64,000 bases of DNA from Bolinopsis microptera (GCF_026151205.1 NC_087072.1:21728103-21792102); one strand, 5' to 3'; positions 10,343 through 24,168 are shown, counted from the first letter of the stretch. Notes: generated by a model not told the origin, from the letters alone. Program-made: numbers and translations.

Positions 10343-12411
10343 GTGTCAGTAGGTCGTCTGTCATCTGTCATAGTCAGAAGTCCCAGTATTGTGCCGCGCA
10401 CACGTGCGAGCAATGTGTAGTGTGTGGTCGAGAGTCGTGGGGAGATTATCCTACGTGAAATTATTTTATAAAAGATACGTTTTTAGATGGTTATATGACT
10501 GTAGGTCAATCTAATATAACGGCATAGTTATTATTCATAATATATCCTCCAGTTGGTTTAGTTTCTATAAATAGCTCAGTGGTTTATAAAACACATAAAG
10601 TTTCAATATTCAATATTCGATATTGATTCCTTGCACAAAGGTTATGGAATCTTTGCCGACACGTATTTTAACATTTGAGAGAAATTCGGTGTTAATTCTT
10701 GAGTTCTAGCTTGAAGTTAGCACATTTGGATACATTTTAAAAGATTAGTTTATATTTCAAGTCGATATTCGTTTTACCTAACATTTTAACTAAGTCTGAA
10801 AGTATTGAGAAGGCACCAATGTAATGTACAATGAGCCGGTCCCCACGTCCAGACGACGCAATCATTCACTGTTTTTCGTTACAATACCGCTGTCTAGTCC
10901 TGGACTACTGATATATCTGTTTAAAAAAGAAAGTAGCGCCTAACAAAGTACTGGCCAGGGTCAACCCTGTAAGTAGAAAACTTTAAAAACTGTGATTAAA
11001 TCACTCAGGAACTGTTTACGTGTATTCAGACAAAATATAGATACTCGCCAATCCCAAGGGAATGAGAATTGGGAGAGTTCAGATTGCATTCTCAACCCTC
11101 AACAATTCTCTGGAAAGTAAAAACGGGGGACAAAACGACCATTATGCAACAGCAGTATTTAAAATATGGAGGTCCTTAGCGTCTAAAATTGAGGGTGAGC
11201 CTAGGACCAGCCTCAACGTACGAACACCATGACAGATAGATAACAAGATTAATTTAAAACAGATAGGTGGGGGTATGGTTTGATAATTAAATATACACGG
11301 ATTATATCAGTTCAATACGAGGATTACGTATTCGTTAATCAGGGATTCAATACTTATTACTTATTTCTAGGACACCTGCTGGGGTGAGGCACTGAGACTT
11401 GTAAATCTCATTAGGGAATAACCACATGATGTGACATGGATGTTAAAAGGTGTTGTGGAGGGAGGTGTGTTACTTCGGTGAGAGGTGGAGCTGGGCTCGG
11501 ACATTGGACAGGTTTAACACTATCGTCATGGGAGACGTGTATTAGGGCATCATTTTGCAATGCTCTTCACTACAATAATTATATTCTACAGATCAGATCA
11601 AGTTTATAATGTTTTTATAGTTCGATCAAACTTGACTTAAAAATTTAAAATGTAATCCTCCTTGAGGGTAAAATTACAAAACCTCTAACACTAACAATTA
11701 CACATAAAAATTGACATCTTTCCTACAAAAAGGGGAGGAATTTAATCTATGTTGTCATTAAAAAGTAGGCGTTAGATCATTGATTTATTAACACAGAATA
11801 TAGGACGACTGTTTAAAGAAGTGATGACGATGTTTATGTCATTATTCTAGATTTGATTTCATTTGACCAAGCCCTTCAAAACAGCAGTTAAAGCAGTAAA
11901 AAACTGAGAGGTTAGAGGATAGACCATACCGCTTGTAGTGTTGGGTGTAACTTTATCCCTGATCAATCAAGATATTCAGAGATTAATCAAATCACTGCAG
12001 CATCACCTCCAGATTTAGACCATGCAAAGTGTATTAATTATCTGCTCCCTCATCAATATATATGTGTATATCTCTTTTACTAGGTGGCATTTTCTAGTTA
12101 CCACCCCATGGCTTAAATCTTATTTACAAATCCGTGCAAAGCAACTTGCGGAACAAGAAACGTCTAGAGAAATATTAAAGCGTTTAACAAAAAACACGAA
12201 TCTACTCCGACCACAATATCGTCTAGCAACACTAAACACAAAAAGCTATCAAGGATATATCATAACATATCTTGGAAATGTCGGAAGAAAAAATCCCAGG
12301 ATGAATTTTTTAAATGATATGAAAGGGCGATGATAAACGAGTTAACAAATATATTATACAGACACAAGTTCTGGACAGGTTACCCGCCTAAAGCCTCAAT
12401 TGCAAACTGAA
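10343..12411. other. upstream and intergenic, nothing recognised
   Basis: Holds the presumed promoter side of the tolloid-like gene. Beyond that I see AT-rich sequence and an ORF of 103 codons at 12022-12333 with no recognisable domain. No RNA gene or repeat stood out. Confidence 0.5.
10464..10470 (-). promoter_or_regulatory. possible TATA-like element of the tolloid-like gene
   Basis: On the minus strand TATAAAA lies about 170 nt upstream of the chosen ATG. The match is plausible for a core promoter, but the region is AT-rich and the match could be chance. Confidence 0.2.
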
Positions 12412-13953
12412 TATATGGTCAAGTTCGGAGACAACCTGTACATTTTTTACTTTTTTAGAAGTGTGTGGTGGAGCCAGCTCAACACAGACTGAAACTCCCT
12501 GATTATATGGCTGACAAGACATTTTTCAGGACTTTCTCTGAGTAAAAAAATAAAATTAAAAGGTTGAATGGTTGAGCAGATACAGGTGGTATTAAACAAA
12601 CCCTTAAAAGGTGGAGATTTAAGGTGGAGACTGGCTCTGGTTGAAGAAACTTTTGATTAAGGTGGAAAAGGTTATTGGTAACACAAACTACATCAAATTT
12701 GCAATCTGATGGTTTTATCAATATTTTATTTAAGTGCTCAACCGAGGTGGAGAAATTAAATGCACTTTTCAAAGCTGCTCAACCAGGGGTGGAGAAAGGT
12801 TTAGAGAGTTCTAGGTTAGCTAGAAAGTTGCGTCTCGGCCTTTTCTACTTCCCGTTAAATTTTGTTTTTGCCATTGACGCTCAACAGGGTGGAGATCTTT
12901 CATTAAGAAACAGTAAAAAGCCCGTCAAACATGCCTAAATTCATTGGTTTTATCACTAATTCTAATCTGCTCTGTTAACTGCTACTGTAGGTGATCATAA
13001 AACTGTTACCCCTTCTGTCTTAAAGCAAAGTGTTCTAGCAAATGAAAAAACTATCATAGTTGTGAAAAGGTGCTCAACAAGGTGGAGAAATTGTTGATTA
13101 AACATTAAAACATTAAAAATGCATTAAAACTGGCCCCACCGGGTTGAGTTGAGCTTTGGCAGTTGATTTCTGGAAGAAATAACATTGGGTGACCCTTTAG
13201 CATGTATACAAGTCATCAAACTAGCCATCAACCACTCAACCGCGGTGGAGAACCTTGACTTCTGAGGTCAAATTTACGCCCAAATTTGCCAAATTTGAGT
13301 CTCCACCTATGTTGAGTGTACTTTTCAGCAAGGATGCCTTGTAATATGAGTTGGTAGATGATTTAGAATCATTGGTATTGCAAATGGACTGCCACAGTCA
13401 CTCTACAGCTCCTAAACTACAGAATAACAGATTTTGAACTGCATGTTATGCTGTCTCCACCTCGGTTGAGCCGATTCTGAGGATCCTATTCTATGAAATA
13501 TGATTAGTATAACCCATAATATTAAATATTAGGACTTTGGAGCAATTAAAAAGCATGAGAGGGTTAGTTCTAGTCACTTATATTAGCTCATGTAGTCAGT
13601 GTGCTGCTCCACCTGTGTTGAGCAGACAAACCTGCTCAACCGGCACTTTTTGAGTACCCACCTGTCTTACGTAACTTTAAATTGTGAAATTTGAAGTAAA
13701 TATTTTTTTCATAAGTGATTTACAGCTCCTTTATTTTTGTAATTTTCAGGTGGCCACTGTCTCCACCAAGGTTGAGTTATTTAAATTTTGAACCCAGATA
13801 TCATTATAGAAAGGTTAGGAGTATAATATCTGAAGAGCCTGTACCCCTTGGACTTTCAGAGGAATTATAATTAATTTTACCGTATATGGCAGTGAAATAA
13901 ATGTAATTAGTGACTGATTTTATGTACAGGTTGTCTCCGAACTTGACCATATA
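12412..13953. mobile_element. 1.54-kb TIR element with mirrored 16-bp motif arrays
   Basis: Perfect 32-bp inverted termini (12412-12443 and 13922-13953) contain GGTCAAGTTCGGAGACAACC. A possible TA or TATA target duplication is embedded at the outer edge. The interior carries about ten copies of CTCAACCNNGGTGGAG: forward at 12737, 12778, 12880, 13073 and 13235; reverse (CTCCACCNNGGTTGAG) at 13134, 13301, 13455, 13607 and 13761. Some copies are 15-17 bp. No transposase is visible, so it would depend on another element. The motif copies are probable binding sites for its protein, by inference from other transposons with subterminal repeats. Confidence 0.82.
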
Positions 13954-16900
13954 CTTTCGACCCGATTATCAATTCCGTTAACATAAATTAGTTTTTCCAT
14001 GTTTCCCTTTTATACTCTTCAATCGGAAAATTTCAAAACAGAAATGATACATTAACAACACCCTAAACTAAAACAATTAGATCAATAATGATAGAGAGGA
14101 AAATTAGATTCACAACCTTTTGTGGCTTCGAACCTCCCTTATATAGTTCAAAATACAGACATTAATTACTTCACGCAGCATGACGTCCCTCATTAAATAT
14201 TGACTAAACAAAGCACGTCACAGCTCAGAAGATAGCATAACTAGATAGTAGATACGCGATATTGATACGACAACTATAAGTCGTAAGCCTATTTTGTAGT
14301 GATGACGTGGGGGCTAGTACCTAGCACTAAAGGTAAGTAAGGCGACACAACAATAGTGAGGAGCCGGAAGCGTCGTAAGACTTAACTTTGTAGGGCAGTG
14401 CATGATGCTGTGTGGTGAGGATATGACGTAAGAACGGATGTTAAAGATAGTAGATCACGTGACTACCAGTTCACTTCATTCCTGAGAAAGGAAGTTGGCC
14501 CCCCACATGCCATCACTTCTACGTGACAGGGTACGTAATCTCCGTAAATATATGACAATGTTGCACTTTAGAGGGAGAAACCCTTTAACCCAACCATCTA
14601 GACTGGGTATTGTAGATTTGAGAGACATTGATTTTACTTACTTTCTTTGATCAACTATAATTTTCAATTTGAAATCCAAAATAGATATTATTTGATGAAT
14701 AAGATAATATTATTTTTAGTTGTATGTTAATATTTACCCTTTGATTTTTGAATCATACCCGATAACTTAAAAATAACCACCTAGTCTTTTAAACGTGGCT
14801 TGTGTCATGCGACTTGAATGAAATCGACAAAGTTAAGGGGGCAGGAAGGAAACCTGATGACGCGAAAAGTTTAAAATAATATAAATACGATGATCTGCAT
14901 GGCTTCATTTGTTTTAAACAAGTGAAACAAACGTAACCGGAGAAATTGTAACCCAAAAATATAGCTCAGTTAACCACGGAGTCCATAATTCACAATTATA
15001 AATGTAATTTCTACAAGTTGTTAAATTAATTAATCTGCAAACGCCCCAATTACACCGATTTGTTAAATTATACGACGATAAACTGTTATACCCCTGGCGC
15101 AGAACATTGCAATACATGCCTCATTGATTAACTCTAAGTCTTGAAAAACAGGCGATTGGAGTTCTTTTCGAAAGAACGTCACGATCAAGAATACACGATT
15201 ATAACTTGGTAACAATACGTGTCTTTTAAGTTTCTTTTGAAGGACCCTTTCTTGGAAGAAGAAACTCCCCCGGTTCATTTGACGGACCGTGAAAATAATC
15301 GCTTTTAACTCATTTACCCTTCTCAGCTCTAAATTTACACAAATTGGGAGGCATTACTGTTTAACTCCACTAATCATTAAACGAACTCGCTCATTATAGA
15401 AATAAACAGGATAAGAATTACACAGGCAATTACTCATCTATCTTATGTGAAAAAGTCTAGCAAATCTTCTCGGCTTATTATAAATCATAAACAATCAAAC
15501 GTTCAACATTTCTATATCATTATTTGGTCTGTCTATCAAGCCAAAACAAACGATTAAACGTGATACATATCCTAAAAATGCCTAATAAAACAAATAAGCC
15601 GTCACAAAAAAGGATCAATAAGAAGCACAGAATCTGCAAAACGTTGCCGACTGAAGGCTGCAGTACCCTCGCTCTAACTTCAGTTGATGTATTACATCAG
15701 CTGAAGTAAGAGAGAGGATTAAACAGGAGATGTATGTGTGATAAGGCAACCCTGCCACAGCAGCCTAGTGTTAATAACCTTAAGTTCTCAGCTCTAAATT
15801 TACGCAGTCAAATTGGGAGATATATTGTTCATTAGTGTTACTGGTGACCAGGTTCGTGAGTGGCTGTTGTTTTGAGCGGCATTTGTTGTTAACACACGTG
15901 ATAAGAGACTTTCCGGACGTAGACCTCTAGGTTATCTACAGTAGGGAAATAATTGGAGACGTTTTAAATTTTTTAAAAGCTCAATTAGATTTCCACGCTC
16001 CGAGTGGTACGAAAAGCGGACATAATGCCAACAAAACTAATGCAATTATCAGCTAAACAATATGAGTGTGTTTATACTGTTTACAGACGAAACCCGTACT
16101 ACAGTAAAGTGAAGACTTCAACATAGTGAGAAAAGTTTAAGGGCTTCTTGGATTGTAACATACTAGTATAATGACTGGAGAATTATCATAGCACATCACA
16201 ACTTCACTACTTGGTTGATAAAGGGCTTTCTTGACATTTCCAGGAATTTAAATACCACATGATAGATTTAAAACCCAGATCTCCTCTGGTTGGTATTACT
16301 GACTTTAGGGGGAACACAAAGGAGATCATTTGTCACAACATTTTAACAACAAACGTAACGCCAGTAACTGATATGTTACCCCGTAAACTGAGCACCTGAT
16401 ATAAACTGAGCACCTGATGCCTTATTTCTGGACAACCGGACTAAATTGCTTCAAATTAATTAAAAATTAGCGGCTTGACCTTCCGAGAAATGAGAGCGGT
16501 TTTAATGAAATATTCCGTCAAAAATAATTTTAGTTTTATAAATGAGCCATTAATTAAGAGGTCACGTACTGAGAATGTTCACAAAGGTCGTGATGTTGAA
16601 TGCAAGACATGTCAGCTAGGAGACAGTTAGCCGAACATTAACTGCACTGTAAATTCCCGTTTATGCAACTCAATCAGATTTTAATAATTAAATATTTATC
16701 TATTACTGTTTGACATTTTACAACATGGGCTTACTCTTGAACAAGTAAATTATATATCAGTTGCTGGTTCTTAAACTTATTGAAATATTATTTTTGTCCT
16801 AAGTTAAACAGATAACACTGTTATTCCAATACCTCCATACATGTTACGTATAATAATGGTGATTGTTAAAAACTGAAAATCACTTATTAAATCTGGCCTG

Positions 16901-17816
16901 TAGAAAATTCGAGATATGTGGATTATTCATTATTATTCAAGATATGCGGGTTATTTTACTGCGAGACTCTCCGTAACTCGTACCTGGAATATACTTACTC
17001 TAGTTAGGAAGGTTCTACTCCTCTAGGAGTTTGTGGCTTTGTCTCGATAAATTATCAGTCAAACAGTTGAGTTTTAATCGAACAACAACAATGAAAATAT
17101 ATCAAACGAAAAAACCTGGCCTGTGATAATACAGTAATAAATGTGACTTGAAATGACTATAATAGAGATTTGACATCGGAGCCATAAGATATAATACAGT
17201 TCATGAGCTGTAACAATTAAACTCGCATACGTTTTCACAGGTGAAGTTTTCTGATTACAACTAGACACTTAAACAAGGGTCCTAGCATTTACTAGTCTTT
17301 GTGGAATGCCCTGTTGTCTCAACCCCTTGTCTCAACTAGACTTGAAACCAAAATAAGAAGGCCTGCTAGGGTCGGGCTTTTATTCACGGAACATGACTTT
17401 CAGTTTTAGCTATGATACTATAAAGTATTTACTAGGATTCCATTATGGAATGACTTTGATAGTAACCTTAGTCGACTTTCGGTCGGTAATGTAAGGTTTT
17501 CGGGTCTGGCTTTTGATATAATTTGTACGTGTCTTGAACGGCCCATCACTCATTCCAATAGAACGCTGGGCTGACAACAGCTTCGTGTCACGTTGATACC
17601 TACCAGGACTCTAGAATATGGTCAATAATATGTCAAGTCGGCATAAAAATGAAAAATAATTCCTTTCAGCGACTTTAGCGGGCTAATTTCGAGGGCCTTC
17701 TTTTAAAGCTTTGATATCTTTATTCTTGGTCGTGGCCTGTGATACATAACTACAATATATTCTAATTTAATTGAAATGCATCAACATGTTGATACATTTC
17801 TCAACCTTGCTCTTAA
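13954..17816. other. AT-rich intergenic stretch
   Basis: No gene recognised. Includes a small hairpin at 15678-15706 (listed separately) and a near-perfect palindrome around 17777-17805 centred on ATCAACATGTTGAT. At 16400-16437 a 19-bp sequence containing AAACTGAGCACCTGAT is repeated twice. Confidence 0.5.
15678..15706. repeat. short hairpin
   Basis: CTTCAGTTGATGT and ACATCAGCTGAAG form a 13-bp stem with one G-T pair and a 3-nt spacer. Pairing continues partly outward (CTCTAA against TAAGAG). No context links it to a gene. Confidence 0.6.
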
Positions 17817-17936
17817 AGTGAGTACTGTTGTTTTCTAAAAGTGAGTACTGTTGTTTTCTAAAAGCGAGTACTGTTGTTATCTAAAAGTGAGTACTGTTGT
17901 TTTCTAAAAGTGAGTACTGTTGTTTGAAGCAGTGTA
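17817..17936. repeat. 23-bp minisatellite, five copies
   Basis: Five tandem units of GTGAGTACTGTTGTTTTCTA plus AAA with only a few substitutions. There are no unique spacers, so it is not a CRISPR array. Confidence 0.92.
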
Positions 17937-20460
17937 GATCGACTAATGACTGATCATACTCAACGAAAGTACGAGGAAATCGATGTTAAACATACACATA
18001 ATAATATTGTGTTGTACATTGAAATCAATATTCAAAAAAAGAGTCAATCGCACAATGTACATACTACATTATATATATTCTCTTACGGATAAACATAAAT
18101 TACAGTGAATCAGGTACGCACTCATCCAAAGATTGAATCCAAGTTGAAATCTGATTTACACAGTATTTCCAATGGTCTAATCCGATTTATTGTTGAACAT
18201 CTATAGCGTTTTGAATCAGAGAGGGATTCAACCGATATCATAATATGATATCACCTACCTAGCTATGTCACCTATGTTGAGATTCGTTAAGCTTTAACAG
18301 GGCCATCACATTATGTGAAAATCAACCGATATAATGATGCCTACCATTTACGTGCGTCGTGCTGCAAAAGTGCAAATGATGCGATCTCGCAAATGTTTCA
18401 TTTCAATTGCAAATTTAAACCTAAAAATGCAGAAAATATACGGGAAATTGGGCAATTCCGCAAACCAAACCAAATACCATTAACAGCACTACCAAGGACA
18501 TACACTTAATGACAAGGAACTAAGGAAGATACTTATATAACTCATTAAAGAAAGTGTCGTAACAAGATGTAGCCAGGTTCATAATTTATCGGGAATGCAA
18601 ATGCCTACAGGAAAATGGTGACTAATGACAATCTACAACCCTATTCGCTCAAATTCGATGGAAAAAACACAATTCTATCGAATTTGAAATACGGTTGCTT
18701 TTTCTCGTTTAGTCTAATTATAAAACTTATTTAAGAAACCGATAAGCCGGTAAATAATTAGTCACATTTTTGTTAGGATAGTAAATTGGTTCTGTCGAAG
18801 ATCGAAATTGTTTTAAAAATTTTTAAAAACTATACAGCTATTCAACAAAATAAGAAAGAGTGTTGTCAAGTTACAACTGGGGTAAATGACCTGCTCCAGG
18901 ATTAATGTCGCTCCTTAAAGAACACTTAAACAATAGATTTGTAGTTATGTAAGTGATGTAATTAGTTTATGGAATTATACTAATTCTGATTGTACCTGAT
19001 ACAGTCGCTTTGTTACTGATTAGTTATAAGTCGAGCTGACGTGCCCCAAAATACAGTAAAACCCCGCTTATAAGCTTGCTTTGAATCCTGTATTATACAA
19101 GCACTACTGTAAGGGATCACGTGTCATGAATTCACTCTGTACATCATAAAGTGATAGGATTTCACTGCATCTACCGGATAATTATCTTCCTCTAAACGAA
19201 AACGTTTTACTATCGTACAGAAGTGAGAAATGTTGGTCCAGATGATGTTGCCAAACAATCAGAGAAACAACTATTAAATAACTTTATCAAACTTAATATC
19301 TTTAATTACTCAGCTTGTATCAAATTTTGTATTTTAAAATTATGGTAACTTTTAAAATGTTGTCTTTTAAAAAAATCTTAAATTGTTGGAAATAAAGCCA
19401 CATTTTTGGGAGAAAGATGTTCAGCAAATTTTGAAAAAAATTGCGGGAGAAATGAATTACCCACAGTAAATCGAGGTTTGCAGTAAATCGGGGCGTGGTA
19501 AATCGGGGTTATGGCACATTCTACATATCATAACTTAGCATAGTTTATTGCTTAACATATCACTAAATTTATCAATAAACATATTATGATTAAATCTAAG
19601 GCATACTTTATTCTTATATTTGATGAAAATATGGAATGTAAAACACAAGCAGACTAGTATCAAACCTAACAACATGTAAAATATCAGCAGATATTGCTAG
19701 AATTGATAATTTCTAAATAGTCAAACTTTAAAAGAAATTTAAAACATTTACGAGTCACAACGGTAATGTAACGAATAAGGACTAACTAATTCGACGAATC
19801 AAAACAGGAATGCTTTCATTCACAGCTGTTGTGCAATAGGTGATGAGCAATGATTGTCAAAAGTTTCGTAATTGGCACGAGCCGTGTCTATTTTCTTAGT
19901 CAAAGAGAAATAAAACCATAGAATATAATTACAATAATTACAAACATATTTTTGCAATCCCTAGAAAAAAATAGTTCATACCACAAAAATCAAAAGAATT
20001 GCGTAAGCTGAACTGAAGAACATGATTACCAGGTTAACTTTATACCCCACGCCCCCCCCCCCCCCCCCCCCCACTACCTATAATTTCGGCGAGACAAAAA
20101 CAAATTCGGATTTCCGTTTCCTGCATGAATGAGATGCCAATGGCAAATAAAAGTTAATGTCAGGTGCATCAAGGATCTCTATTATCTACATTAAGAAGAT
20201 TGCATTAAGATCAGATTAAGATCCCGGATCTGGTAGCAATTCGTACTCTGTCTGACGAGGTAAGTCAGTTGCAATCCTGTCTGAGTAAAGAGATTACTTG
20301 GGACTAGACAGTTAAAATTCTCGATCCAGGAATCCGAGATGGAGTTAGATCCTTGCCAAGTCCACTTGTATGATTATAGATAGCCAGAAGAGGTGACAAT
20401 TGGTACCCTGGACCCTCAATTGAGAGCTGCCAAATAATACCGGATGGAAATTTAATTATG
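17937..20460. other. AT-rich intergenic stretch with poly-C tract
   Basis: No gene recognised. A run of about 22 C lies near 20050-20072. A perfect palindrome GATATCATAATATGATATC is at about 18234-18252. At 19053, TA followed by CAGTAAAACCCC resembles a pogo/Tigger-type terminus, but no matching second end was found. Confidence 0.45.
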
Positions 20461-20765
20461 TGTCATAGGTTTGTATCCTCCCTGTTTTCTCTCGAAATTT
20501 AATTTTTAGTTTTTCCGAGTGGAGTGTTATCTATAAGCTGCGTTTATGTGTAATTGTATTGCACAAGCGATTTTTGATTGCACACTGAAAATTAAGTCTG
20601 AAAATTTTTATTCTCCTAGGGTTTTTGATACTTTCAAGATATTATGATCTAGGGATACTTTAGAAGAGATTAATAGGACAAAATTTTGAGAAAGGCCTTT
20701 TTTATTAATTCGATTTTGAAAAACTTGGACCTCATTTTTTGACAAATCGAAAAGTTATTTTTCTT
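20461..20765. mobile_element. diverged copy of the foldback family seen at 23.5-24.6 kb
   Basis: Shares order and wording with one arm of the 23543-24621 element: TTCTCTCGAAATT, GTGTAATTGTATTGC, then GCGATTTTTGATTGC, AGGGATACTTTAGAAGAGAT and TCGATTTTGAAAAACTTGGA. It is degraded by substitutions, with no intact ends found. Confidence 0.6.
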
Positions 20766-21649
20766 GTTAATTCAATATTTATTATCTCATTTATAGTACC
20801 TGCAGTCAGTGACGACTGAGGTTGCAGAAAACAATGTTGCAGGAAGAGGCTATGATTACACAAAAACTTGATTAAATTGCATAATCAAAAGCTTGTATGT
20901 GGTCTCCTTAATCTCTTAGTACTCCCTCGTCAGAATGCGGATATTATGCTGCACCAGTGCTTTCTGTTGGCAATATTAATTAAATAATTTATTACCGGCT
21001 CTTTTCCCTGGAAATCCTCAATTTGACAACGCTGGCAGAGTAGCAAATGCGTGGGGACCTCATAGAAGCTTTTAAAGTAAGAAGTCACGGTTTGACTGAT
21101 TATAAATAGGGGATGTTTAGAATTAGCAGATCCGGTCTTAATCATGTTTCAAGCAACAGATGTAGTAAAATCAAGAATATCCAGAAGTCTTTTTTCCCGG
21201 AGCTAGTTATCCCATGTAACTCTGTGACAGTTGAAGGCTTTGAAGTTAAATTAGACTTGGATTTTAGAAAGATATGATTTCTAAAAGTATTACAAATGAT
21301 TGCTTTTTTTGGGATGTTTCGAATAAAGTTCAAATAAGTAAGAATAAAAAGAGCCAGTTATGTCAGTAACATAAAGAAAAATAATGAATATCTTTGGTTT
21401 CATCCTTATGTGGCAAAGAAGCGTTTTATAAATCTTCATTCCACTGGGAAGTTTGATTAGGTTTTTAAAATAGGATAATGTTTTGATACATTTCTTAAAA
21501 TATTGTATTTGATAAATAATTAATGTTGGTGGGGAAATATTTAATACATATTTTTTCACATAGTGCGATGATATTTTGTAGACATGTGTCATGATGTGAT
21601 GCCATAATTTTTACTTTACTTTGCTTTACTTTGCCTTTTTACTTTACTT

Positions 21650-22780
21650 TACTTTGCCTTCTATCGAATACTCTCCTCAGAGTTCGTGTTAACTCCTCAC
21701 TGTCGGAAGAGTTTGAAAGTTTAATCGGAGCCTTTCAAGGTGACAGTTTATCTGGAAAGCTATTCACACTTATTCTTGCAGCAGCCTTACACCACCTCAG
21801 AGCTGTATCTGGGAGACCAAACCCACCAGTATCAGAACTAGGTTTTCCAACTGAGTGGGACTATTCAGATGATTGTGACTTTGCTGACGAGGACATCGAG
21901 AAACTAAGAATCTTCCTTCCTGCAGTGAAGGAGATTCTCAAAGACTGGAACCTCCAAGTAAATGAAAGTACAACTGAATTCAGTACCTTCTACCTGGCGA
22001 AAAAATCTGACACACTAACGGTCAGCCATTAGCCAATAACGAACCATGACGAAGTAATAAGTCACTAGGTTCCTTACTGTGTACTGAGAAGGACATTCAA
22101 AGAGGGAGAATCCTAGCTGAGATTGCTTTTAAGAACTTTGAAAAAGTATGGTTGTCCGGTTAGAAAATTTCCCTCGAAAGAAAGATGAGGTTATATGATG
22201 ATCAAGTTGTTTCTGTATTGATTTATAACTCAAATAGTTCAGTAAACAAAAATTCAGTTAAACAAAAATTCAATTTTATGCCATTTATTACAGAGTAAAC
22301 AAGTTTACAAAAGTTGGAGTCCTAAGAAAGCAACCATGGAGAAAATGGACACACTTCATCGTAGACACCTCAGGTCCATTTTAAACATCAAATGGCCTAA
22401 AGGTATGATAAGCAACAAAGCATTGTATGAAAGGTGCAAAGTTGAAAAGTTATCCAAGCGTATCGAACACCAGCGGTGGAAGATGTTTGGACACAGTCTC
22501 AGGAGTATGGAGAACACCCCAGCCAAAACGGCTCTCTCTATTGCTATTGAATCAGATAATTTATTCATTGGAAGATTGGGGAGACCTAGAATGAACTTGT
22601 TATCTGTTTTAAGAAGTGATAAGTAGTAGAAATTTGAAAATGGACAACTTGCATGAATTGAATGAAGTTGGAGATATAGCTGCATGCAACAGATGTTGGG
22701 AAAATCTGTTTCAAGGGTACAGTTTACCGCATTAAGGTATTTTTAAGAATCATTTTTGTCGGTAAGATCCTGTTTTATAA
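21650..22780 (+). pseudogene. decayed non-LTR retrotransposon (RT and C-terminus) with (TAA)n tail
   Basis: The 5' part (21650-22032) retains GAFQGDSLSGKLFTLILAAA (RT block before the active site) and DYSDDCDF in place of the YADD box. After frame breaks the 3' part (22336-22626) encodes LDTLHRRHLRSILNIKW-like text, then RWKMFGHSLRS and RLGRPR, typical of LINE C-termini. The element ends near a (TAA)n tail at 22776-22795. A foreign fragment of about 80 bp (22232-22312) sits between the two parts. It is non-functional. Confidence 0.75.
22232..22312 (-). mobile_element. 5'-truncated LINE-2 3' tail inserted in the LINE remnant
   Basis: Nearly identical to the 3' end of LINE-2 at 40978-41055, including the twice-repeated CAGTTAAACAAAAATT block and ATTTTATGCCATTTATTACA. 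Orientation is minus, as for LINE-2. It separates the two coding parts of the remnant at 21650-22780. Confidence 0.72.
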
Positions 22781-22787
22781 TAATAAT

Positions 22788-23403
22788 AATAATTACTTTG
22801 CCTTATGTACTATGAATAGAACAAGAACGTTGGGAATGCATGCATTATTGATTTTACTGCTAACTTACCCGGGCCGTTGGGTTAAGTTACGGTTCAAAAG
22901 AGCAGCTACATTCAGCTACATGTTCCCAATAATGCTTAAAACATGGGTATAGGAAGATTGTGAGGAGAGGGGTTTGAAAAATTGTTTGAAAAACGTTACT
23001 TATTTATAAGATACTATAAAAATCTTAGCTGATCAAAAAGTCGAAATTTGTTGATGAGCACTCGATCATGGCCATAATTAGTGACTTGGGCCGAAATAGG
23101 AAACTGAGGAATGGATAAAAGCGAAGAATGGAATAAAGATAAAAACATAAATATTCAACTCTTTTCTTGTTCAATCAGATTACTCTGGATCTGGTATGAT
23201 AAAAGTAATTATAGCAATAACTGCTACTATTGCACTATTGCAGTTAGCTTACCATAATTTGGATCATTTTTAGAGGTTTGTTGTACTCATCAGCTTGTGT
23301 CAAAATGTTGTACAATCTAACGCACTCAAATTCATTAGTAAGAGCACTAATACATGATGTTAACTCCGTAACACTACAGTTAAAACTATGTCTGTGGACT
23401 TAC
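22788..23403. repeat. 0.6-kb duplicated segment, copy 1
   Basis: Direct repeat of 26799-27409 with the same start (TAATAATTACTTTGC) and end (CTATGTCTGTGGACTTAC). Differences between copies are mostly single-base insertions and deletions. Both copies directly follow the 3' tail of a different LINE remnant. No ORF. Confidence 0.88.
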
Positions 23404-23801
23404 CACTCCAAGTAGCATCAGTGGTTACTGTATTATATCCTGTGATATTTATCAAATCTGTTTCCTGCAGTACCATACCAATTAATAGTTAATACGTCAG
23501 GAGGTGATACGTCAAAGAATAAGATGGAGTACAGACTGAATCAAGGGGCCGGGGGGGGGGGGGGCCGGGGGGGTCTTCATCAAAATTCTCTCGAAATTGA
23601 TTTTATAGTTGTTTCTGATAGAGGGAAGTGATATCTATCAGCTGCTTTTGGTCCCATGGAAAAATATTGTTCCTAGCCAAAATTATCGCTGGTCAAAGGT
23701 CATTGCTTATGTGTAATTGTATTGCGTGAGCGATTTTCAATCGCGCCCTGAAAATCGAGTCTAAAAATCTATCTTCTCTTACATTTTTTGAGCAATCACC
23801 C

Positions 23802-24089
23802 CAGTGGCGTAACGAAGGGCCCCGCTGACCCCGCTGTGCAGGGGGGCGCCGTCTTAGGGGGGCGCCAAATCGTCGTTTGAATGTGGGACAATTTCGAAAA
23901 CTTAACTAAAGTACTAGCAAAACTGCGCGTTTTGCTCTAGATACACACTTTTTTAGAGATTTTACCGGCGTATCCTCTAAAATCACCTAATTTGTTCAAT
24001 TTTAGGGAGGGGCACCAAAAGGGGAGGGGGCGCCAACAGGGGGGCGCCTTTTCGGCAGGGGGGCGCCAACAGGCAACGTTACGCCACTG
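23802..24089. mobile_element. hAT-type MITE, 288 bp, 8-bp TSD
   Basis: Termini CAGTGGCGTAACG and CGTTACGCCACTG are flanked by the 8-bp duplication AATCACCC (23794-23801 and 24090-24097). CAGTGGCGTA ends and 8-bp TSDs are hallmarks of the hAT superfamily. The interior is rich in GGCGCC-type G/C runs. It is nested within the left arm of the foldback element. Confidence 0.92.
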
Positions 24090-24168
24090 AATCACCCTGA
24101 AACTTTCAGGATATGTTCTAGGGATCATTTAGAAGAGATCAATCGAGCCGAATTTTGAGATAAGCCTT

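Noticed and set aside
12022-12333. 103-codon ORF
   Set aside because: No recognisable domain, AT-rich codon use and no supporting neighbour.
8822-17936. Tandem arrays (8.8 kb, 9.5 kb, 17.8 kb) as possible CRISPR arrays
   Set aside because: Units are adjacent or nearly so with no unique spacers and no cas genes; they are minisatellites.
4716-19070. TA-CAGTGAAACCTCC at 4716 and TA-CAGTAAAACCCC at 19053 as pogo/Tigger MITEs
   Set aside because: Only one terminus is recognisable in each case; no inverted partner was found, so I do not list an element.
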